Assembly: GCA_963575645.1 (NCBI GenBank)
Contig: OY754467.1
Location: 1,922,001 to 1,986,000, forward strand
Source of the DNA: Xanthostigma xanthostigma
Taxonomy: Eukaryota > Arthropoda > Insecta > Raphidioptera > Raphidiidae
Direction: 5' to 3'
Length of the DNA stretch: 64,000 nt
Positions 56,143 to 64,000 of this stretch are shown in pieces. Both the position numbers and the translations under genes were made by a program. Every line of letters begins with the position of its first letter. The first letter of the stretch is position 1. The notes beneath the pieces were generated by a model that ran no database searches, was not told the DNA's origin, and saw nothing but the letters and a program-made list of their open reading frames with translations.

Positions 56143-56696
56143 TGAACTCGATGCAGAAATTGTTCCCTCATTCATGACGAAGATCATACCTACTTGATGG
56201 AATTAGCTCTGGGAAAATTATCCGTCCCTGTACACGTGTTGTATCATTTTCTGCGTGACAGTCGCAGCATCATCAATGGAAACAGAGGTCATAGGGTCAA
56301 ACATATGACTGTGGCAGGGTGGGCGGGTTATATATGTAGTAAACAATTGTAAAGTCGACCTTATTTCAGTATTAATAAGTTCACTGAGATCAATAGATGC
56401 ATCAACTATGACTCCATGATGATCTGATGATGACTAATGGACTAATTGATAATGCAGTCAGTGGACTAAAAACGTTCCACTTTATGAATGACGCACGTAA
56501 CACATTGACGCTAAATGATAAATATATGTACTTCAACAGTATCTATATAGATAATTATTAATAACTATTGGGGTAATGTATAAAATAGTGATTGGATTTA
56601 TCAGGTACTTTGTATATCAGGTGAAAGAATGAATAAATAGAATTTTTGTATGTCTGGCTGTAGATACCCGACAGCGACGGAGCCAATTAAACTGAA
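56143..56696. other. Unassigned stretch
   Basis: Nothing recognisable. Confidence 0.4.
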
Positions 56697-57279
56697 CTAG
56701 TGTGACCTGTGCGAATTATTCGCACTAAATAAGTATAATAATTATCACTTTACAAAATTATTTTTTTAAATATGATTGCAGGTATTAAATTCGTTTCTAG
56801 TTTTGCACACTGCTTATAACGCTCTTCTTTTTGTTGTATGAAGCTCAGATGACAGATCGAAGAAATATTTTACTAAAATTGTCATATAGAGGCGCAAGTA
56901 GCAAAAGCGTTGAGCTAAGCCGTCAGATGGCATCATGCAGCATTGCTGTGAAGTTGTTCTGCGTTGCTCGCTGTTTCAAAGTTAAAGCCGTGGCAGTATG
57001 CAGTATTGTGTCTGTTGTATTACAATATGAATGTCAGATGACAGATCGAAGTGTTGACGTTGTTTCAAAATTAAAGCCGTCAGATGGCAGACGTTGTTCA
57101 GCGCTGCTGTATTTTAATTAATTTACAAAAACAAAAGCAATAATAGATTTTTTAGTTGTCGATGTCAGTAGAGCAAGCAATTATTTGTAAAATGATATAT
57201 AATTTATGTGGAGAAATTGTGAGTTTTTTTCTAAAAAGGGAGGCAAACATCTTTAACCTTAGCGTATTAATATATATGA
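56697..57279 (-). mobile_element. Non-autonomous Helitron, family 2, copy 4
   Basis: CTAG at 56697, hairpin, TC end at 57279 (tcatatatattaatacgc on the minus strand). Confidence 0.9.
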
Positions 57280-58190
57280 TGTTAAGATATGCATTATCTT
57301 AAAATTAATTTCTTTTCGATAAAATAGGAAAGTTTGTTTAAAATAATAACGATTTTTCTGACACATATTACTGTGCAAAAAAAGACTCTGTCACCTCTAA
57401 ATATAAACGTCTTTAGCTCCAGGTGGATGATAGGAAACTGGTTCCTTTTGAAACATGGTGTTAAGAACGCCAGATGTGAGCAGGTGCTACAAAAGACCCT
57501 TCTTTAATTTCATTGTAATCATCGCACCATGTTGAATAGAAGCAATCATAACATAACAAAAGAGATCAAGAGTCAGAGCCTTTTTTACCATTCCAACCCA
57601 CAAGTGGGGAATGGTACCAGTTTAGGTCAAAAATCACTTTTCAAAATTTTACAATATCTCTTCGTTTTGAGGTCTCCTGAATCCAAAAAAACATATTTTT
57701 GGAAGAACTCTGCGTCTTTGAGCACGATACAGGTCAAACGGATGAGCGGATTAAACCCAAATTTTGGGAGGATGTTTGGTATGCAAATACGAAGAACTCT
57801 ATTGTTTTTTGAGGAAAATCGGCGCATGCGCAGAAGAGATATATGCTATAACATTGTTTTTTTATATTATAATGGTATACTATTCATAACGGCTTATTAT
57901 TTTTTTCTAAACTTTATCGATTAGGGAATATTTTGAAAATAAAAAGAACAGCTCTTTTGTTTTGTAGATCTGTCAGAAAGAAACTAGTTAAGCATGCTTT
58001 GATTGATTTTAACATGACGTGGAATATATCATGTAGGTAACCGTGGCAACGAATAGCAAAAATCATACTGAATACTAGCCATTATCCGCGTCACCTCACG
58101 CGATATCAGAAATATTGTTTTCTTTATTATACCATATCAAATGTCAATATTTTTGAAGTTGGAATGGTCCTGTCGCCCAATTGGATGGAT
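57280..58190. other. Unassigned stretch with a 131-codon frame
   Basis: The frame 57529-57924 (plus) has no recognised motif and ends in an aromatic run typical of translated T-rich DNA. Not called as a gene. Confidence 0.35.
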
Positions 58191-58235
58191 TTTTGAAGTG
58201 AAAACTTCTTTAGCGGCGTTGTACACTTTTTTTGT
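58191..58235 (+). repeat. Solo end of a gaagtaaaacttctt-like repeat
   Basis: tttttgaagtgaaaacttctttagcgg resembles the terminal word of the repeat at 39056 but the body differs. Confidence 0.4.
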
Positions 58236-59109
58236 AATGGGTAAAAAATGTTATACTCGCGTCAGGACACGTGACCTGATCGAAAATTCGTAAGACGGAT
58301 GAAGATTAGAGGTAATATTCAAGTTTTCACTTCTGCCGGCACTTCCGGAGTGCAACCCGTCTTTTTTTTTCTCGTGTCGGTTCATAATTCGACGGCGCCC
58401 GTTTCATCGTTCCGTCAGCTGTGTTTCATCGACCCAATCCCGTATCATCCTCCAATTCGAGTGACACTTCACTCACTTGAATTAACTTTGATGTTCAAAT
58501 GTTTCAATTAAGTACACTGTTACGTCATAATTAAGGTTTAAGCCATTAAGCATCAACAGGCGTTGGTGCAATTATCTCGCCGCGCGGACGAGAACTACAC
58601 GAGTTCCATAGCTTAACACTGTTCAGAAATAAATTTTTAAAAGTAAAAATTCGATAAAACCGGTCAAAAGCGTGTCGGACACGCACAAATTAGAGTGCTG
58701 TGGTTTTCACACGTTATTTTCATGTTTTTTTGAGGTTGTTTTAACAAAACCAAAGAATTTTTAAAATAAAAACCGTAATAATTTGCAAGGAAGTATACGT
58801 ACTAAGCTACATCAATTTTTTTTTCAGATTTTTTAACAAACGAATGGAAAGTTGGACTCGAAATTCTGTAACTTTAAAAGGTTTTAGGCTTTAATAGTTT
58901 TATAATTTTTTTATTACTCATGCGGGAAAAGTGGTATCTTTACGCATGCTGTTACGGTTGAAAAGTAGCTATTTTCATTTGCGTGCGGAAACTTTATTTG
59001 TCGCACTGAAATTATTGTTTGCCGCACGCAAATTCAGAGAATAAAACAAAATAATAACGGTGTCAATGTCAACGAAACAAACTGTCATTTGAAGCAGATT
59101 TGAGGTTAA
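58236..59109. other. Unassigned stretch
   Basis: Nothing recognisable. Confidence 0.4.
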
Positions 59110-59220
59110 AATTTTCGATTATGGACTTTTATTCTTGACAATTTTAACAATTTTAACTGAATTTTCAACTTTTTAATGATTTAATTTTAATTTTTATTAC
59201 TTCTAATTTCTTTTTTTAAT
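59110..59220. mobile_element. Fragment of the TTAA MITE
   Basis: Matches about 13900-14010 (ttcgattatggacttt, ttttaacaattttaactgaa). No ends. Confidence 0.75.
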
Positions 59221-59715
59221 TCGTAATAAAATTTTAATTTAATTCGTAATAAAAAATAGTATGTGCAGCTCGTGCGGCATTGTCGCACTAGTTGTACAAT
59301 ATACTATTAAAATACACTAAAAAGATGTTAAAAAAATCTTTATTATACAAGTTGAGTTCTACAAACTACGCCGATGGCGTTTTGAAATTACATATCCGGT
59401 CCTGATTTAATGCAATCCGAAAGAGGCGACTGTAACATTTTAGAAAACGACTAGTGTGTATATTTTTCTCTCTCTTTAATGTTTTCTCTAAGCAATTTGC
59501 GTCCTTTTCAATAACCGGATATTGAAAAATATATTTCTGATTCGATATAAAATTGATATTTGTCGCAATTTTGTTCGGACTTTTAGCAAACTGTTATGCG
59601 ATAAAAAATTACATTTAGAATACCGGCAGTTATACAGAAATACGAACCTCATTCAGGAAACACTTTAATGAGAAAAAAATGCAATACAATAATTCTATAA
59701 CAATTTTATTTACGA
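59221..59715. other. Unassigned stretch
   Basis: Nothing recognisable. Confidence 0.4.
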
Positions 59716-60323
59716 CTAGCGGTCTCGCCCGGTTTCACCCGGGTGTAAAAGAACGAATGGGGAAGGGAGGAACATGAGTACACACATTCATCTTAGTTTA
59801 CCGAGATGAATGTTGTGTCCAAATTTCATGATGATCGGAGTTACCGTTCAAAAGATTTTGTCGATAAAAAGCAGTATTTATACTTTTTTTAACTAATATT
59901 TTTTTTTAATTAATTAAATTAAAATAAATTTAAATGTAAGCCCTAGAAGAAAGCAATGTAGAAAATAAAAAAAAAATAAAAATATTTACGCCTAACGTGG
60001 GGCTCGAACCCACGACCCTGATATTGACAGTCGCATGCTCTATCGATTGAGCCATCCGACGTTGTGTACTCACAACGCTAATATGAGTATATTTAGTTAA
60101 TGCAATTCACCAGAATAGAAGCTTATTTTTGAGATACATTTTGCAACATTTTTCATTAATGCTCCGCTCCTAATGGTCGTAGCGTGATATTATATAGCCT
60201 ATAGCCTTCCTCGATAAATGGGCTATCCAACAAAATTTTTTTTTTCAATTTGAACCAGTAGTTTTTGAGATTAGCGCGTTGAAACAAACAAACAAACTCT
60301 TCAACTTTATATATTAGTATAGA
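59716..60323 (-). mobile_element. Helitron, family 1, long copy L
   Basis: CTAG at 59716, full hairpin, tRNA-Lys-like block at 59989-60060, TCTATACTAATATATAAAG at 60323. One of the best-preserved copies. Confidence 0.93.
59989..60060 (-). pseudogene. tRNA-Lys-like block in Helitron L
   Basis: Full-length; anticodon loop ctgtcaa (GTC); T arm intact. Confidence 0.8.
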
Positions 60324-60814
60324 TTACATTTCACATGCTGTTAGTATTAATAAGAAAAATGGCGGATTCGATATTACATTTGGCCTAAATTCCGTCCGTA
60401 CGTCAAATCCGATTTCTCTGGCTCCGGGTAAATAGCAAATGTGTCGAGTCGCAGCTTTAACGATCGCTTTACACATTTCCAGTTCACAAACTTGGGCATC
60501 GTTTTTAAGTTCACAGTGCAGCGGACTTCCGTATGCACTTAACGACTGTCAGCGACGTTCATGCACAAAGAGATAAGACCGTTATTTTCAGTGTCCAGTG
60601 CAGACGACGACCGGCTGCCGTTTTAGAATGTGCTGTCTGCACGCTCAACACCAGGCAAGTCCTATTTTCTTGATTCCTCGTGTTTTCTGCATCCCCATAC
60701 AAAACAACCCCGGACGAAATATCCGCGACAAAATACCCTACCGTCAAAATATTCCCCGACAAAATATCCTATCAGCAAAACTGTATTACTGTCTCACTTT
60801 GTATACAAATGTTT
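60324..60814. other. Unassigned stretch
   Basis: 60690-60775 repeats the word gacaaaatat/cgaaatat in ccccgacaaaatatcc-like forms, mirrored at 61300-61370. Confidence 0.4.
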
Positions 60815-61310
60815 TTTTAAAGAACTCCCCCCAAACGCACTTCCCTTTTCACTGCGCAAAAAAAACGCCATCGTATCGACGCGATCTAGTAATTGTTTTT
60901 TTAAAGAACTCCCCTCAAACTTCTTTTCACTGCGCAAAAAAAACGCCATCGCATCGACACGATTTCGTAATTGTTTTTTAAAGAACTCGTCTCAAACTCC
61001 TCCTTTTCACTGAACAAAAAGAACGCCATCGCATCGACACGACCTCGTAATTGTTTTTTTAAAGAACTCCCCTCCTCAAACTCCTTTACACTGCGCAAAA
61101 AGAACGCCATCGCATCGACACGACTTCGTAATTGTTTTTTTTAAAGAACTCCCTTCAAACTCCTCCTTTTCACTGCGCAAAAAAAACGTCGTCACATCGA
61201 CACGACCCCGTAATTGTTTTTTAAAGAACTCCCCCCAGAGGTCTTCCTATTTTCACTGCGCAAAAAAAACGCCATATCATCGACACGACCCCGTAATTGT
61301 TTTATGTCGG
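60815..61310. repeat. Tandem array, about six ~82-bp units
   Basis: The word ttttaaagaactc recurs roughly every 80 bp (60816, 60899, 60977, 61058, 61141, 61221); each unit continues ttttcactgcgcaaaaa, aacgccatcgcatcgacacg and gtaattg. Two plus frames of 127 codons and one minus frame are open across it because unit length shifts the frame without stops; no protein is called. Confidence 0.9.
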
Positions 61311-61930
61311 GAGATATTTTGCCCGTCGGATATTTAGTCAAGATAATATTTTGTCAGGGGATAAAGATTTTCTTTTCAAACAAGACCCGGCCCGGCTTCG
61401 ACCGAGTGGAAAAATTTCCAATTTATTAATACACACTCTACGCAATCGTCCGCTCGAATTAATGATTTATTAATACAATTAATTACTTACAAATTCCTTT
61501 TTTTGAAGTCGGTTAATAAATATAACCTGTCGGGTTACTTTTCGTTTTGGTTAGTGCGTAAAATTTGCGAAAAAAATCCCCATAGGCCCGCGGATCACAC
61601 TAGTGACATTGGCTGCTAAATGGTTGTTTTCGCAGCGTGCAATCAACGCATCTAATTAAAATAAATACTTGATGCAATTGTCCAATTCCTTTACATTTAC
61701 AATATCCATTCTTCCACTTCTAAAACCAACTTTGGGTTACGACACAGGCATTCCATTACCAACTTTGCACCCGTATTAGTGTCATTTCCGAAAGACACTT
61801 GGTATGCGCCGACTCGACCGCGTACTAAGCCTCCACAGTCGGCATTTCAGGAAAACATTCTAGAGATTTAATCAATGTCTCTGCTAAATTGAAATTAACG
61901 TTTCTAAAATTTACGCATATCATATCATAG
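61311..61930. other. Unassigned stretch
   Basis: ggcccgcggatcacactagt at 61586 recalls the family-2 Helitron end (tcacactag), but the hairpin is absent. Confidence 0.35.
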
Positions 61931-62010
61931 ACCAGGGGTCGGCAACCTTTTGAGACGGAAGAGCCAAAAGTTACAATTTACAAAATTTCCCAGTTTTTAA
62001 AGAGCCACTA
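61931..62010 (+). mobile_element. Solo hAT-like end
   Basis: ccaggggtcggcaaccttt followed by gaagagccaaaag is a common hAT terminal motif. No matching right end was found. Confidence 0.45.
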
Positions 62011-62164
62011 AACATTTTCGTTTCAGTATTATAATATTTGCTTATAGATATAATATATATATACGAGGACGACACGTCGCGACAGGGCCGGTACGGGTGA
62101 GACGCGAGTGGAAATGGCTGAGAGATGGAAATGGATCGATTGGGCGATTTTTAAGGGTTTATAT

Positions 62165-62500
62165 ATAATAAAATAATTAAGAAAAAGTGTCCATGGGCGC
62201 ATAGATTTTTAGCTACAGATATGTTTAGCGAGTTTTTAGATATAGGGATATCCATTGAATTCAACTTTTGTGCTTTTTTTTAGAAATAGAAAAATAGTCG
62301 AAAACTAGGTAATGTTGGAAGGTGTCACCCTGTATAAAATAATGTCATATTCGGATTCAGCGCACTCGAAAACATATTTCTAGAGCTCAGGATTTTTTAA
62401 TATTGTGATATCAATGAATATCCGTATATCTAAAATCTCGTAACTAAAAATCTATTGGTTTTTAGGCTATGCGCCCTTGGATACCTTTTCTTAATGACCT
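62165..62500. repeat. Fold-back, ~105-bp arms
   Basis: 62170-62275 and 62385-62495 are inverted (tccatgggcgcatagattttta / taggctatgcgcccttgga). The right arm belongs to the dispersed repeat at 7588-7795, so the fold-back is two copies head to head. Confidence 0.7.
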
Positions 62501-62848
62501 TCAAACTATAAAACAAAACCATTTTCGATCAATTTAACCGAGCACCAGTTCCCATAAGGTTTATGCGGGGTCCTTTCGCAAGAAATATGTTTTCGCGCTC
62601 CTTCCGGCACGTTAAACATAAAAAAATCTCGCAAACGTGTGACGTGTTCGGAATGTCCGAATTACCTTACAACTATTATATATATAGTAACGTATATTAT
62701 ATATCTAGCACTGAAGAATTCACATGTCTGATATAATTTAAATTCCACTATCGCACAGATAGTTTTATTGGAGACATTTGACGGCAGCAGCGACAATCGC
62801 GGCGTACGTGACATTTGCGGCTGTAACTGTCTCCACTCTTCACAAATA

Positions 62849-62868
62849 CACACACACACACACACACA
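62849..62868. repeat. (CA)n microsatellite
   Basis: Ten CA units, just outside the large inverted repeat. Confidence 0.9.
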
Positions 62869-62884
62869 ATGTATAATAGAGTAA

Positions 62885-63752
62885 GATCCCAGAGCCGCCA
62901 GACACAACCTATTTTTAAATAAATAAAACCTTACGTTTTGAGTAGTGTTTTATGTACTTAGAACGCTTGGCGTACCTCCATCATTGAGTCTGTGACAAAT
63001 GTACAGGTACCAGGTGAGAAAGGTGAGTAAAAATAAGAGTCACTTAATTTAAATTTAAATGGCTGATATTTATATATGTTTTGGAAAATATCACTATAAA
63101 TTAGTATCCAGTATCGCCAGTCACTTTCCGCTGACCACAATTTCTGACAGACGCTTTAAAGCTCAGAGAAAAATTAATGGACTTCACTTATTTTTAAATG
63201 CTTGATTTTTATATAATATGTTATTCAGACAACTATTACGAAATTATATTTCAACAGCCAGACAAATTGTAATGACCAAACATCCCCCCAGACGTAAAAA
63301 ATAGTCATAAAGCTCTCGCGCTCATACTAACAGCTGACTATTTTTTACGTCTGGGGGGCTGTTTGGTCATTACAATTTGTCTGGCTGTTGAAATATAATT
63401 TTGTAATAGTCGTCTGAATAACATATATAAAAATCAAGCATTTAAAAATAAGTGAAGTTCATTAATTTTTCTTTGAGCTTTAAAGCGTCTGTCAGAAGTT
63501 GTGGTCAGCGGAAAATGACTGGCGATACTGGATACTAATTTATAGTGATATTTTACAAAAAATATAAATATCATCCATTTAAATTAAAATTAAGTGACTC
63601 TTATTTTTACTCACCTTTCTCACCTGGTACCTGTACATTTGTCACAGACTCAATGATGGAGGTACGCCAAGCGTTCCAAGTACATAAAACACTACTCAAA
63701 ACGTAAGGTTTTATTTATTTAAAAGTAGGTTGTGTCTGGCGGCTCTGGGATC
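62885..63752. repeat. 868-bp inverted repeat, ~420-bp arms
   Basis: Left arm 62885-63307 and right arm 63335-63752 are inverted copies around a 27-bp spacer; ends gatcccagagccgccagac and its complement. Arms differ by scattered substitutions and small indels (roughly 5-8 per cent by eye). No part recurs elsewhere in the window, unlike the other fold-backs. Transcription from either side would give a long hairpin RNA. Short frames in the arms have no motif. Confidence 0.92.
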
Positions 63753-64000
63753 TTGGGCTATAAGTCGAGGCACGAGATCACCGTCGTGTATCTATGCATA
63801 CTTCCACTTCCTGTTCCCGTGACCAACGACCGACGTCATTTGGTTTCCGCTTGTCGTCACATCACAGAACACTGATGGCAGGCAGATTACCGACTGCTGC
63901 ACGCCGTCGCGTCCATCCCCTCGTTCACGTCCACCCGATGTCCACCTCGAGCGCACCGATAACGGCGACCTTGATTGTTTCGTTCTGAATAGCGAAAATC
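63753..64000. other. GC-richer window end
   Basis: A 64-codon plus frame (63794-63988; histidine, serine and arginine-rich, MHTSTSCSRDQRP...) lies in a patch clearly GC-richer than the window. It could be the edge of a gene or promoter beyond the window; no motif is recognised. Confidence 0.3.

Noticed and set aside
57529..57924. 131-codon frame as a gene
   Set aside because: The C-terminal aromatic run comes from T-rich DNA and no domain is visible.
60598..61013. Two 127-codon frames as a repeat protein
   Set aside because: Both are produced by the 82-bp array read in different frames, and the minus strand is open as well.

Overview
This window looks like a gene-poor, AT-rich piece of an insect nuclear genome built almost entirely from mobile-element debris. 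No intact host protein gene, rRNA or functional tRNA could be supported. The most abundant family is a Helitron whose 5' end (TCTATACTAATATATAAAG) and 3' end (GC hairpin then GACCGCTAG) resemble Helitrons I know from moths and butterflies, so Lepidoptera is my best guess. That is inference from family resemblance, not proof.

Layout. 1-7 kb: a Helitron, a Tc1/mariner-like relic, a tRNA-derived SINE, and two very large fold-back elements, one of them carrying a tRNA-Leu-like block in each arm. 7-20 kb: hAT MITEs with 8-bp target duplications, more Helitrons, a SINE split by a TTAA-flanked MITE, and Penelope-like terminal fragments. 20-35 kb: a Penelope-like element with direct terminal repeats, a GC-tipped MITE, a Helitron relic split by a PIF/Harbinger element that still encodes the N-terminus of its transposase, a LINE 3' end, Helitrons, four hAT MITEs (one inside a Helitron) and a tandem array. 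35-48 kb: Helitrons, two further MITE families, a second TTAA MITE and the longest open frame (159 codons, unrecognised). 48-57 kb: a 7-unit satellite, a second tRNA-Leu fold-back, a second giant fold-back split by another Helitron, and a SINE. 57-64 kb: a Helitron, an ~82-bp tandem array, and an 868-bp inverted repeat with almost no spacer.

How it fits together. At least 17 Helitron copies of three families, six hAT-type elements with intact or near-intact ends, and several smaller families have inserted into one another. The target duplications (8 bp for hAT, TTAA for the piggyBac-like MITE, TAA for Harbinger, 15 bp for the SINE) and the clean A/T insertions of Helitrons give the order of events in several nests. 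The signals that a simple repeat catalogue does not explain are: tRNA-Lys-like and tRNA-Leu-like blocks inside DNA elements; a hammerhead-ribozyme-like core with a covarying stem in the Penelope-like pieces; and several palindromes long enough to give long double-stranded RNA if transcribed. I could not run alignments, so copy boundaries are by eye and family assignments rest on ends, target duplications and protein motifs.
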